Part shown: positions 45,321 to 56,050 of the stretch, in pieces
Numbering within the stretch: position 1 is the first letter of the stretch
Layout: every line of letters starts with the position of its first letter
Assembly: GCA_009746045.1 (NCBI GenBank)
Contig: RPFO01000076.1
Location: 2,864,420-2,928,419, forward strand
Reading direction: 5' to 3'
Source: Mesostigma viride
Taxonomy: Eukaryota > Streptophyta > Mesostigmatophyceae > Mesostigmatales > Mesostigmataceae
DNA length: 64,000 nucleotides
Notes under the pieces: generated by a model
Seen by the model: the letters and a program-made list of their open reading frames with translations, nothing else
Database searches by the model: none
What the model was told of the DNA's origin: nothing
Position numbers and translations under genes: made by a program

Positions 45321-48300
45321 CTAGGCTGGGGCTGGAGTTGCTGGGGCCGCGGTGGTCGAGGGGGTCGCTTGCCAGGGCTTGTGGCCGACGTAGATGGCCG
45401 CCCCCTTCCAGTACACCGGCTGGCCCGCCTTGGTCTGCCGGAGCTGGAGGTAGGTCGGCCATAGCTCCCGTCGCCGTTGTTGCTGTGCCAGGGTCAAGTC
45501 ATCGTCCACGGTGAAGTGAGTATTCTCGAGCCGCTTGCGGCATCTCAGGAACGAAATCTTGTCCGCTGGGCTATCAAAGATGAGAAGAAGCGGAGGCGCC
45601 CCTGCCTTACCCCGCGCGCGGGGGAGGCGGTGGGCGGTCAGCTTGATCTCACCAAGAAGGCCCATGCGTGCAAGGATTTTGCTCTCAAACGCACGTGCAA
45701 GCTTCTCGGAATTCTCACCTTCTTCCATGTCGAACTTCTTGAGTATGGCCCGTTGAGGCTGCGCTTGGCGAGCTCGGCCTCCTCGCGGAGGTCAAGCGTC
45801 TGCCGCTGGAGCTGGGCTGCGACGGCGGAGGTGGTGGAGGTGGTATGTTGCTTAAGCATGTCCGCCCAGGTCGTGATGGGAGGAGCATCGCCGGCCAGGC
45901 CAGCCGGGGCTGGCTTGGCGGCAATGTCCTTCACTGCCTGGGCGGTGAGGCCTGCTGTGTTCTGCAAGACCTCGATAGCGATTGCATTATCCTTGAGGCG
46001 CTGGTCGATGTCGCGGAGCTGGGCGGTGATGGAGTCGGTGGAGGCGGAGGGGGGGGGGGGGGGTGGAGGCGAGGATCGAGGGTGGCGGTGGCGGTGGGGA
46101 TGGTGGGGAGCTCAGCAGCCAGCGTGCCGCCATTATTGCCGCCACATCTGCGGCAAGAGGGGTCACGTGCTGCTCGAAAGCTTCCTTGAGGAGGGTGCGG
46201 ATGGTGGCTTCGGTGGGGAAGGTGGGGTGTCGCGTTTGCGTGCCATTATATCCTAGCCTATCACTTGGAAGGCATATCCATAGCAATAGAGTACTCTTGT
46301 GTGTGATCCACTATATTAATAATGCTTTATGATGAAAGCAATGCCCAAACCATTCATTCCATAACATTTGACAAATTACAATGAATGCCGAGTTGTGCTG
46401 CCGCAACTGTAAGAGTAACTACATATCCTTGAGACCCATCGAAATCACCACAGACCGACCATGACGCCACTGTGGCGCAACAGTGTTTACTTACGTCATA
46501 ATCTATATCAACTGTGTGACTCTGCGCTCATGTCCCAGTTACTGGCACACTGGCCAACGACGAACCGGCCCTTTCCCGGGACTGTTCCCGGGTCAGCAGA
46601 ACGTTTCTCGTCCACAATGCCAACAACATCCCAACCGGATCAAACCATTGTCAATCTTATCAACCATCGTCATGGCAACGACATGCAACCACTCACGGGG
46701 GCTGCTCCGGGCTGTTCGAGAAGTTTAACCCCATGAAGACAACAAACTAGTTGTGAGGGAGAGTAACGAGCGAACAACGACCACCATGGCCGCTGCGCTG
46801 CTCCTAAATACCTCCAAAAATCCCGGCATCCATGCGCTGTCGCATTTGCCAGCAAGCCGCCTGACGTGCAGTTAGACTGCCAGCAAAATGCAGAGCAAGT
46901 CTGTTCGACAACCACGTGCGAGCCAGCACACCGCACACTACGATCTGCGTATCTAGCTTTGTCAGATGGACTGAACATCATTCCGTCTGGACAATACAAA
47001 AGATTCATAACTGCCAAATGTCACGCACCGGAATATTGCGCAAGCCACCAAGGCTTTGCGCCCCAAAGTCTTGCGCCTGAACCTAAGTCAGGTCACCTAA
47101 GACTGTCACTCTAGAAATTCAGGCCTTTCCGGCGCGGCGCTCAACACCGGCCCAAGGAACAAAGCCTGCGGCCTACTGAATCGGAACCAACCAAACGTCG
47201 GTAACGATTCCGATTACGGCAACCGCGTAACTTCTTGAGTGCACGGACGTAAATGATCACGGACGTGACAGCTGTCGCGTTTGCGTGCCATTATATCCTA
47301 GCCTATCACTTGGAAGGCATATCCATAGCGATAGAGTACTCTTGTGTGTGATCCACTATATTCCCCCCCACTTTTTAGCTCGAAAAAATGAAGAGCCAAA
47401 AAGTCAAAAAGAGGATCACATAGGGAAAAAAAAATTCCCACGACAGGACCACACATGCTTTTCAAATAGGCTAAGCAATAACCTCTTCAGTGCTTTTTCA
47501 AGGATAAGCATAATCCTCTTCATGGCTTTTTCAAGGATAAGCCTAATCCTCTTCATAGCTTTTTATAGGATAAGCTTAATCCTCTTCCAAGTGCTTGATT
47601 CTGCAAGCAGCTTGGGTATATCTCCGGCTCAGGCTGTCCGAACTGAACCCGCCAAGCGTTGTTCGCTCGTTTAAATAAAGTGGAAATGATAGGTGTGGTC
47701 CTTGACGGCACCACCACCTGGCATGACAGGCAGCGCAGCCAGCCGATATTTATATTATGAAGATTGCAATAATGCTTTATGATGAAAGCAATGCCCAAAC
47801 CATTCATTCCATAACATTTGACAAATTACAATGAATGCCGAGTTGTGCTGCCGCAACTGTAAGAGTAACTACATATCCTTGAGACCCATCGAAATCACCA
47901 CAGACCGACCATGACGCCACTGTGGCGCAACAGTGTTTACTTACGTCATAATCTATATCAACTGTGTGACTCTGCGCTCATGTTCCAGTTACTGGCACAC
48001 TGGCCAACGACGAACCGGCCCTTTCCCGGGACTGTTCCCGGGTCAGCAGAACGTTTCTCGTCCACAATGCCAACAACATCCCAACCGGATCAAACCATTG
48101 TCAATCTTATCAACCATCGTCATGGCAACGACATGCAACCACTCACGGGGGCTGCTCCGGGCTGTTCGAGAAGTTTAACCCCATGAAGACAACAAACTAG
48201 TTGTGATGGAGAGTAACGAGCGAACAACGACCACCATGGCCGCTGCGCTGCTCCTAAATACCTCCAAAAATCCCGGCATCCATGCGCTGTCGCATTTGCC

Positions 48301-48770
48301 AGCAAGCCGCCTGACGTGCAGTTAGACTGCCAGCAAAATGCAGAGCAAGTCTGTTCGACAACCACGTGCGAGCCAGCACACCGCACACTACGATCTGCGT
48401 ATCTAGCTTTGTCAGATGGACTGAACATCATTCCGTCTGGACAATACAAAAGATTCATAACTGCCAAATGTCACGCACCGGAATATTGCGCAAGCCCCCA
48501 AGGCTTTGCGCCCCAAAGTCTTGCGCCTGAACCTAAGTCAGGTCACCTAAGACTGTCACTCTAGAAATTCAGGCCTTTCCGGCGCAGCGCTCCACACCGG
48601 CCCAAGGAACAAAGCCTGCGGCCTACTGAATCGGAACCAACCAAACGTCGGTAACGATTCCGATTACGGCAACCGCGTAACTTCTTGAGTGCACGGACGT
48701 AAATGATCACGGACGTGACAGGGGGGGGGCGGTTGGGAAGCCCAGATCTCGGATTCGGAGCGTCCAACAA
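45321..48770 (-). pseudogene. LINE ORF1-like gene, copy c, interrupted by a tandem LTR pair
   Basis: The most complete copy, on the minus strand. It starts MLDAPNPRSGLPNRP (48770-48722), is broken in a run of C by the LTR pair 46228-48720, and resumes with PTFPTEATIRTLLKEAFEQH and a Pro-rich run. A heptad-rich segment follows (TWADMLKQHTTSTTSAVAAQ), then a frameshift near 45740, then EEGENSEKLARAFESKILA and the C-terminal block shared with copies a and b (SFLRCRKRLENTHFTVDDDL), ending at 45321. A coiled coil followed by a basic RNA-binding-like domain matches L1 ORF1 design. No ORF2 is attached. Confidence 0.5.
46228..48720. mobile_element. tandem pair of LTR-like repeats separated by 2 bp
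   Basis: Unit 1 is 46228-47270 and unit 2 is 47273-48720; both start TGTCGCGTTTGCGTGCC and end CACGGACGTGACA. Only GC lies between them. The flanks are GGGG on both sides, consistent with a 4-bp duplication but inside a G run. Unit 2 has about 405 extra bp (47361-47766), including four 33-bp repeats with GGATAAGC..TAATCCTCTT. The units otherwise differ at only a handful of bases. No ORF is convincing. Confidence 0.75.
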
Positions 48771-48808
48771 GGGCTATGTGCTACATATACTCCCAACGGA
48801 GTTATGTT
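48771..48808. repeat. third copy of the 38-bp terminal sequence
   Basis: Identical to 44761-44798 and the reverse complement of 44862-44900. With 44862-44900 it forms perfect inverted ends around copy c and the nested LTR pair. Confidence 0.85.
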
Positions 48809-48811
48809 CCT

Positions 48812-49310
48812 AATTAATTAATTAATCCTAGCTGTCCTCTACTGTAATGGCAGACGAGGCGGTAGTTTAGCGGCTATCCTCAGGGCCAATAACCTCCACC
48901 TGCGGAGGTGGAGGAAGCCGCGTAATCGAACTAACCTAACTCGAAGCTATCTAGTCTATCTAAATTAATCATGCATGAGCTTTATCAGGTTGGCAGAAAT
49001 GACCGCAAAATATAAAATCACTGGATCGGGACGGTTGATGAAGTACCAGTAGTAGTTATCCATGCCACGATGTAAGCGCAAGCTTCTGAGGAGATTCATA
49101 ACCAGCGTTCAGGGTTGCCTCAATAATGCAGTGGCACTGCGTCACGTGTAAATTTCACGTGACGCAGTTACGTGTAAATGAATAAATAAATTAATGAATG
49201 AATTAATGCAGTGGCACGGCAATGGAGCTTACTAGTATCTCGTCACATGGCATGACAAATGGCTGGCCAAGCTAAATTCACTTTCATTGGAAATGTACAG
49301 GGAACCTTAA
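48812..49310. other. spacer with two hairpins, no gene
   Basis: Holds a hairpin CCTCCACC...GGTGGAGG (48894-48915) and CTGCGTCACGTG...CACGTGACGCAG (49136-49166). The latter and its A+T-rich neighbour resemble 21834-21865, next to the recombinase element. Confidence 0.5.
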
Positions 49311-49881
49311 TGTTACGTCGCGTAACAATTCGTTGTAGTTACGGACGTAAATTAGGTCTTTTGCCTCGGTTGTCCCTAGGTTTACGTGTAGCTCCTACCG
49401 GGACACTATTGTCCTCGTAACAGTACCGTGGTACATTGGGTGCCTTTGGGGCGCCGCGCCGCGTACTTTACTAGTGGTCCTGATCCTTTGATAATGTAGT
49501 GGACCAGCGTGCATCTGTAGATGTAGTGGACCAGCGAGCATCTGTAGGCGAGGGCCATGTCGGCCCGAGCGTGTTGGACCGTTGGTGACCATTTATGCAC
49601 GCTCTACCCCTCGTGTGTGCACTCGGCGTGTGTTAAATGAATTAACACATTTAGGCTTGGGTCACGGCAGTGTAGTTGTGTTTCCTTCCTCTATTCCTGG
49701 AGTAAACGGGTTTTGGTAAATGGTTGTATGGCGTATTATAGTAACACATATGTTAATGCATTGAGATCAGCTCCGTCACGTTCGTCTTTCGCCAGAGGTT
49801 TGAGTAGAGGCGGCCTGACCAGTTTAGGTAGTATCAGGCCCATTAGAGGTAGAGGTGGAGGTAGATATCCAAGACGTAACA
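49311..49881 (+). repeat. 5' LTR of chromovirus copy B (571 bp)
   Basis: TGTTACGT...ACGTAACA ends, matching 7305-7849. It is longer because of a duplicated block of about 27 bp (near 49490-49545). Confidence 0.92.
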
Positions 49882-50087
49882 ATGGTTCCGGAGGAACTTC
49901 AGTAGGTAGAGAACGAGACGACTATCCCTTGCCACATACGCCTTTACAAGACCCCTTCCGCGTCCAGGGATACGAAGACGGCACTTCCTTGATAGGTAAT
50001 GGGCGGGTCGCCTTCAAGCTGGGAGAGTCGTGCTGCCCGGTTCGGGACACGCTCTACCTAGATGCTAGACCTGCTCGCAGCGGATAA
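49728..50087 (+). CDS. ORF0, RGG-rich small protein crossing the LTR edge
   Basis: From ATG 49728 a 120-codon frame encodes MAYYSNTYVNALRSAPSRSS, then an Arg/Gly-rich stretch (RGLSRGG, RPIRGRGGGRYPRR) and an acidic/hydrophobic tail, with stop at 50087. The first 52 codons lie in the U5 part of the LTR, so the 3' LTR of copy A carries the same start. Comparing the two, seven of the first nine differences are silent third-base changes, which points to selection on protein. RG-rich segments often bind RNA, so a role with element RNA is possible. I know no named family for it. Confidence 0.5.
   Translation: MAYYSNTYVNALRSAPSRSSFARGLSRGGLTSLGSIRPIRGRGGGRYPRRNNGSGGTSVGRERDDYPLPHTPLQDPFRVQGYEDGTSLIGNGRVAFKLGESCCPVRDTLYLDARPARSG
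49883..49900 (+). promoter_or_regulatory. candidate primer-binding site
   Basis: TGGTTCCGGAGGAACTTC starts one base after the LTR. The TGG start fits tRNA priming, but the rest does not match a tRNA I recognise, and GTTCC-GGA-GGAAC can itself form a hairpin. Confidence 0.35.
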
Positions 50088-50414
50088 ACCCTTTCGTAGT
50101 TAGCCTGTCCTTCGCCTTGTTTTCCTGCTTACGGTTGTTTCCTGTCGTAGATAGGGGAGTATTACTGTTCGGAGACGATTAGCGTCGCAGTACCTACACC
50201 TTTTTCCTTGTGCTGCTGTTTTATTAGACGGCCGCACCCGCAGAGATACGGGTCGCTGTGTTAGGACGAGCGCTGGACTATCCGGTCGCTGACTTAGGAC
50301 GAGAGCTGGACAATTCCGCCCTCATTCTGCTTTCGATGATCCAGATCGCCCAGATAAGTCGCCTACCCCTTCCTCTTCTAGCGTGACGTCACAAGACCCA
50401 CCAGGTGAGTTACC

Positions 50415-50807
50415 ATGAGTCAACGTCGTGTTTTTACTGCGCCTTCCCATTCATCTAGTGATAATAGCTTAGCTAAATATTACGTAGTTATTACCCCTCA
50501 ATGGTCAGCCATTTTCCTCTCTTGGTCAGATGCTAGGAAGATAGTGCAAAATCGTACATATAATGTAATTAGGTATAAGAAATTTGTTACCTTCGAGGAA
50601 GCTCAACAATTCCTTATAGACCATAGTGTATCAGATCTAGGCCTACACGTACGTTCTACTCCTCACGGTCGCCCTCCTGTAGAAGCTCTAGATTTTGCTA
50701 CCCCTCCTTCGTCCCCCCCTAAGCGGGCTGCATCCTCATCTAGTTTAGATACTCCTCTCACCTTAGAATTCGGTTCCCTATCCATTACTGTTGTTAAAAA
50801 GGATTGA
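50415..50807 (+). CDS. viroplasmin / RNase H1 N-terminal-like protein
   Basis: A 130-codon ORF between ORF0 and gag. Residues 21-70 match the small fold shared by caulimovirus P6 (viroplasmin) and the N-terminal hybrid-binding domain of eukaryotic RNase H1. Visible marks are KYYVV (21-25), a SW pair (36-37) with acidic residue and Ala after it, YKKF (54-57) and EEAQQFL (61-67). The C-terminal half is Pro/Ser-rich (TPPSSPPKRAASSSS) and ends TVVKKD. In RNase H1 this fold binds RNA-DNA hybrid; in P6 it is part of the translation transactivator. A role with reverse-transcription intermediates or translation of the downstream ORFs is inference. The ORF is intact with an ATG start. Confidence 0.75.
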   Translation: MSQRRVFTAPSHSSSDNSLAKYYVVITPQWSAIFLSWSDARKIVQNRTYNVIRYKKFVTFEEAQQFLIDHSVSDLGLHVRSTPHGRPPVEALDFATPPSSPPKRAASSSSLDTPLTLEFGSLSITVVKKD

Positions 50808-50867
50808 TTTAAATTGTTTCTTTCTTTTAAGCCATTAAAAGCTTTTTCTTTTCTTTCCTTGCCTTAA

Positions 50868-51830
50868 CCCCTCAACCGTCTCTGACTCGTGCCTAGGATG
50901 AGTCACCAGTTGCACAGTACGCCACAGGTGCCCCCATTCAACCTAATTATTATTTCTAGACCATACTGGGAACCAAGCATACCCATATGAGGGCCCACCT
51001 GGGGGTATAGTGGGTGGTCCTAGTACTAGGTCCCCCTGCTCTATAAATAGCCCCCCCCTCAGGGGGGTACGGTGAGTGTGTGCGGTGACACTCTTACAAT
51101 GCGTGATAGACCTCTTTTCTCAATGAGTTGACCCTGGGGTTGGTTTTGTAGATAGGTTTACAAGTTAGGATGGGTAACCAACACTAAAAATTGTAACCGC
51201 CCCAGGGACCCACAAGAGAGTGCTAAAAATAACTGGTGACTCATTTGAGTCACCAGTTTTGGGGGGGCTAAAACAAGCATTCTAGTGCAGTTTTGAACCT
51301 GGACATGATAGGTAAGCATGGAATATTGGTAAAAATGCATGCTAACACCTATTCCAACCAGGGTGCCACCAACGCTTGCCATAACCACTGCCGCATATGC
51401 TTGGAGAAGGCTACGCGCGTGCCGCGAGCACGGGCTTCACAACCAACGCATGATGGACCACGTATACCTTGGATTTCACCCTAGTATGTCAGGGGGGACT
51501 GCAACTGTACCCAAACACTACATCCAAGCACTTACATGTCTTGTTTCACCCAGGGAACCGCAAGAAAATGCTCAAAATAACTGGTGACTATTTTGAGTCA
51601 CCAGTTTAGAGTACCCTGTTGACTTTGACCAGGGTTTGCACCCTGGTCCGGTGGTCAGATAAGGTCATTCAAGTGTCCTACGGAAAGAGCAGATCTAGAT
51701 CTTTCCAACGGTCCTATTTTTACCCGAAAAAACCTTCCCGCCAGATCCCTACAGGGCGCACAAACTCGTGCCGATTTTGAGTCACGAGAAAAACTCGTGG
51801 TCGAAAATCGGCACGAGGACGGTTGAGGGG
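50868..51830. mobile_element. 963-bp MITE with TTAA target duplication
   Basis: Ends CCCCTCAACCGTC and GACGGTTGAGGGG are perfect inverted repeats, flanked on both sides by TTAA (50864-50867 and 51831-51834). This combination is typical of piggyBac-like and some Kolobok elements. The interior has no transposase but repeats a hairpin motif: ACTGGTGACT...AGTCACCAGT at about 51229-51257 and 51578-51606, and once in part near 50900. Confidence 0.9.
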
Positions 51831-51898
51831 TTAAATTAGGCCTTGTCCTTTATCCTTGTTGCTTTCAGTTAGATTCCTAATCATTTACTTAATTAAAA

Positions 51899-53120
51899 AT
51901 GGATCCAGTGGGTGGTAACATGTCGCCTATATCTACCAATACTCCTACTATGAGTAATAATAATAATAATACTAACAACCATAACAACAATCGTGGTAAC
52001 CGACGGGACTCACTTGAAACGGTGCACCATCTCACTCCTCAAGGTAATCTTCGTACCTCACCTCCTTCTCCTGTTGCTGGTGGTCGCCGTCGTTCCTCAC
52101 TTACCCCTCCTACCTATGAACAACGTCAACGTATGCAGGTCAGATTTAGTGATGACCCTTCCCTTACCCTGAACCAGGCCCCTGCCCCTCCTGCAACCTT
52201 GGCTCAACCCTCCAGCAGGTCCTCACTAACTAACAATGTTGCTAGGCCTCCTTCCCACCCTGTGCCTTCCATGCCTGCTTTTAACACGGGTCGTGCCTCT
52301 GCCCCTGTCGGTCCTTCTGGGCGCCCTAGTGCAGTTCCCTTTTACCCACCTGCTTCCTGGTCCTACCCTGAGACGGCCTATGAGGCAGCCCAGGTCCCTA
52401 CCCGTGTGGCTGATTTAGAAGTTAACAGTGATTTCAGCACCATGCCCCTAGATGATAGAAATTATGATCATTTTGCCTATTCCTCTCTTCGTGAGCAATA
52501 TACTGTCCCCTTCTCTTATGGGCACCAGCCTGAAACGGTGGCCCCTTCTAGACCCCTACCCAAGACTTTTCCTCTCCCTTCCTTCTATCCCGCTTATGTA
52601 GCAGTGGAAGATAGTGGCCCTATGGGAAAAACTGACTCTTCTAATCCCCCTAAGCCCCCTGCTCTTCCCCTCTTTGCTAACCTTCCCAAGCTGGATGTCA
52701 AGTCTACCCCTCAACAGTTTTTCACCTTTGTTATGTTGCTTACCCAGAACACAGAGTCGTGGCAGAATCATAATAGATGGCGTCTCTCTGATGCTGTATT
52801 AGTTCCTCACTATCTTACAACCTGCATTACTCCTGAGCTTGCTAACCTCATTCAGTGTGAGTCTTTGGCCTCTCATGCCTACCCTAACTCTGTCGCAGAA
52901 TTGTTTAAGCGTTTAGAGAACCATTTAGTCCCTCCTGATTCAGATTGGCAGGATAGATTAGCCTTTGGTACCTTGCAGCAGGGTACTAAATCATTTAAGG
53001 AGTATATGAAAGAGTTTGATGCTCAGATGGTACGAATTAGGGATTTGTCGGGTGCAGAAGTACGCGCTCGCTTCCTCCAAGGCCTCAGTAGACCCTTATT
53101 ACGTGAAGTCAAGCGCCAGT
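51899..53120 (+). CDS. gag: gag, N-terminal and capsid part (interrupted)
   Basis: Starts MDPVGGNMSPISTNTPTMSN, followed by an Asn run, a Pro/Ser-rich region and, from about residue 265, a retrotransposon Gag capsid region (QQFFTFVMLLTQNTESWQNH, LVPHYLTTCITPELANLI, WQDRLAFGTLQQGTKSFKEY, RARFLQGLSRPLLREVK). The frame hits a TGA two bases into the TIR element at 53121. Dropping the element and one copy of the 3-bp AGT duplication restores the frame into 58564. The ATG lies 30 bp after the predicted splice acceptor. Confidence 0.88.
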
Positions 53121-53199
53121 GAGGGGATTCATAGGTGTTTGCTCAATTTCACAAGTCTTCAAATGAGTAAAAAAAAAATCTTTCAGATCTGAGGGTACC

Positions 53200-54785
53200 T
53201 AAAGCTGGACTGTTGCAGGCAGCATGTAGACCATGAAAATAGACCACCCACGAAAATTGGGCTCATTCTGAGCTCAAATGGTGACATGTGACAGCATACA
53301 TGTGCAGTTTTTCGTCATTTTCCCCCTTTTCTTACATGAAACAAATATGAATAGTGAACAAATGAACTCATATCAGGCTGGATTCTTGCAGGCAGCATCT
53401 AGACCATGAAAATAGACCACCCACAAAAATTGGGCTCATTCTGAGCTCAAATGGTGACATGTGACAGCATACATGTGCAGTTTTTCGTCATTTTCCCCCT
53501 TTTCTTACATGAAACAAATATGAATAGTGGACAAATGAACTCATTTCAGGCTGGATTCTTGCAGGCAGCATGTAGACCATGCAAATAGACCACCCACGAA
53601 AATTGGGCTCATTCTGAGCTCAAATGGTGACATGTGACAGCATACATGTGCAGTTTTTCGTCATTTTCCCCCTTTTCTTACATGAAACAAATATGAATAG
53701 TGGACAAATGAACTCATTTCAGGCTGGATTCTTGCAGGCAGCATGTAGACCATGAAAATAGACCACCCACAAAAATTGGGCTCATTCTGAGCTCAAATGG
53801 TGACATGTGACAGCATACATGTGCAGTTTTTCGTCATTTTCCCCCTTTTCTTACATGAAACAAATATGAATAGTGGACAAATGAACTCATTTCAGGCTGG
53901 ATTCTTGCAGGCAGCATCTAGACCATGAAAATAGACCACCCACAAAAATTGGGCTCATTCTGAGCTCAAATGGTGACATGTGACAGCATACATGTGCAGT
54001 TTTTCGTCATTTTCCCCCTTTTCTGACATGAAACAAATATGAATAGTGAACAAATGAACTCATTTCAGGCTGGATTCTTGCAAGCAGCATCTAGACCATG
54101 AAAATAGACCACCCACAAAAATTGGGCTCATTCTGAGCTCAAATGGTGACATGTGACAGTGTAAATATGCAGCTTTTCGTCATTTGCACCGGTTTCTTAC
54201 ATGAAACTAATAGGAATCATGACCAAATGAACTCATATCGAGCTGCCAGGATTCTTGCAAGCAACATTTAAACCATAATACTAGACCACCTACAAAAATT
54301 GGGCTCATTATGAGCTCAAATGGTGACATGTGACAGTATAAATATGCAGTTTTACGCCATTTTCATCGTTTTCTTACACGAAATAAATAGGAATCATGAC
54401 CAAATGAGCTCATATCCAGCTGGATTCTTGCAAGCTACATTTAAACCATAATACTAGACCACCTACAAAAATTGGGCTCATTATGAGCTCAAATGGTGAC
54501 ATGTGACAGTATAAATATGCAACCTTTTGTCATTTGCACCGGTTTCTTACATGAAACAAATAGGAATCATGAACCAATGAACTCATATCCAGCTGGATTC
54601 TTGCAAGCTACATTTAAACCATAATACTACACCACCTACAAAAATTGGGCTCATTATGAGCTCAAATGGTGACATGTGACAGTATGAATATGCAGTTTTA
54701 CGCCATTTGCACCGGTTTCTTACATGAAACAAATAGGAATCATGACCAAATGAACTCATATCAAGCTGGATTCTTGCAAGCTTAA
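53200..54785 (+). repeat. left 173-bp subterminal satellite
   Basis: GCTGGATTCTTGCAGGCAGC-type starts recur at 53204, 53378, 53550, 53723, 53896, 54069, 54242, 54419, 54592 and 54765. Inner copies toward 54780 are more diverged than outer ones. Confidence 0.93.
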
Positions 54786-56050
54786 CATCCATGAAATATG
54801 CTCATTGTATAATGGTTTACGATTTATGAATGCAGGGGGGTCGCTACGCGAGTGACCAACAAGCACTCAAGTCAACAATATGCCCAGAAAGAAGGCAGGG
54901 CCAGGTAAAGTAAAGGCTGGTCCTGAAAATGCACCCAGGGTGCCCACAACATGTCTACGTTACACCCTCGCTATCCTAGACCCTGCAGCCTGCCGGGGGG
55001 GGCACAAAATGTAACTGGCAGCCAGGGACCATGGTGCAGGCCAAATAGCAGGTGTAAAGCTAGCTCAAAGCTAGCTCAGTCCAAAGAATGAAATAATAAG
55101 AAGCAAATACTTGGCAAGGTTAGGTCCATGATCGTTATTGGAGGCTTGGCTGCCACCACGGTGCTCGACAATGATGCTGAAGCCTTCAATTATATATAAA
55201 GCAGATACTGCAAAGAGGCACAAATAGCAATACAAGCACAATGTAAGCATGACAAGCTCAAGTTTCCAAGCCAGTCTAGCTCACTTGGACATGAGTTAAA
55301 GCGTTGGAAACATATGGGCAACATCCCAGCAGGCCTTGAAAAAGTTTTCAGCAACAAGGCAGTATATGTGTTAAATCAAACTACCACATTGCAATTCTAA
55401 GCACAGTGACTTCTGCTTGCTGCTGTTTTGACGACACAAGGCCGTTTACCTTTTCAGTGACAACACGGGAAAAGAAAGCATTACCCAGCAAACTTCCTTT
55501 AAGTTCCGATCCCCGGACATAGGCGTAATCACAACCACGACGTTGGGCATCGAAAAGAACCGGAATCATAAAGTCTGCGGGAGTTATAAGCTACGATACT
55601 CTTGACACGCTTATTTAGAACGACGCGGTTGCGGATGACATCCGGAACCTTGTTCTTGACGTGCGCCCAGGCCGCCAGCTGCGCGGAACAGCTCAAGAAA
55701 TATATATTAAAGGACGGTGACGCCCGGGAAGCACCCAGCCTTGCGGCAAAAGTAAAATATGGCTCGCGCTCGCCGTGGTTTTCGCCAGGCGTGACTGCGA
55801 TATCACGACGAAAAAATGGAGACTCTTTGACCCATCTAACTGCCCAGGTCCCTCTGTTGCCCGGGTCGCCCATTAGCCCAGAAGCGTACCATAACCCATA
55901 CTCGCGATATCCGCAGCTACTGGGCGGAAAAAGAAATTGTAAAACCGAACAGCATACTGACCTATCATGCCATCTACGTAGCTTCCAGAATTTCTTCACC
56001 GTTGCCAAAATCCGTTCATGAACAATATTTTCGACGTACACAAAGCACCT
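54786..56050 (-). repeat. second copy of the shared 1.25-kb segment
   Basis: Matches 33205-34440. On the minus strand a frame from 56173 to 55529 (214 codons, MAMSETENQRAKRLCYANTL) covers the part also open in the first copy (GEREPYFTFAARLGASRASP). It is unrecognised. It may contain introns and is possibly the remains of the element's own gene. Confidence 0.65.

Larger units (their letters stand above)
50405..51868 (+). promoter_or_regulatory. predicted intron enclosing the viroplasmin ORF
   Basis: A consensus donor CAG/GTGAGT (GT at 50405) lies 10 bp before the viroplasmin ATG. An acceptor TTGCTTTCAG ends at 51868, 30 bp before the gag ATG. Splicing would remove the small ORF and make gag the first large ORF. 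The MITE lies inside this interval. Confidence 0.4.

Noticed and set aside
48850-48930. Possible tRNA starting near GGCGGTAGTTTAGCGG
   Set aside because: It has an A-box-like string but no T-arm GTTCGA and no pairing acceptor ends; the CCTCCACC hairpin explains the structure.
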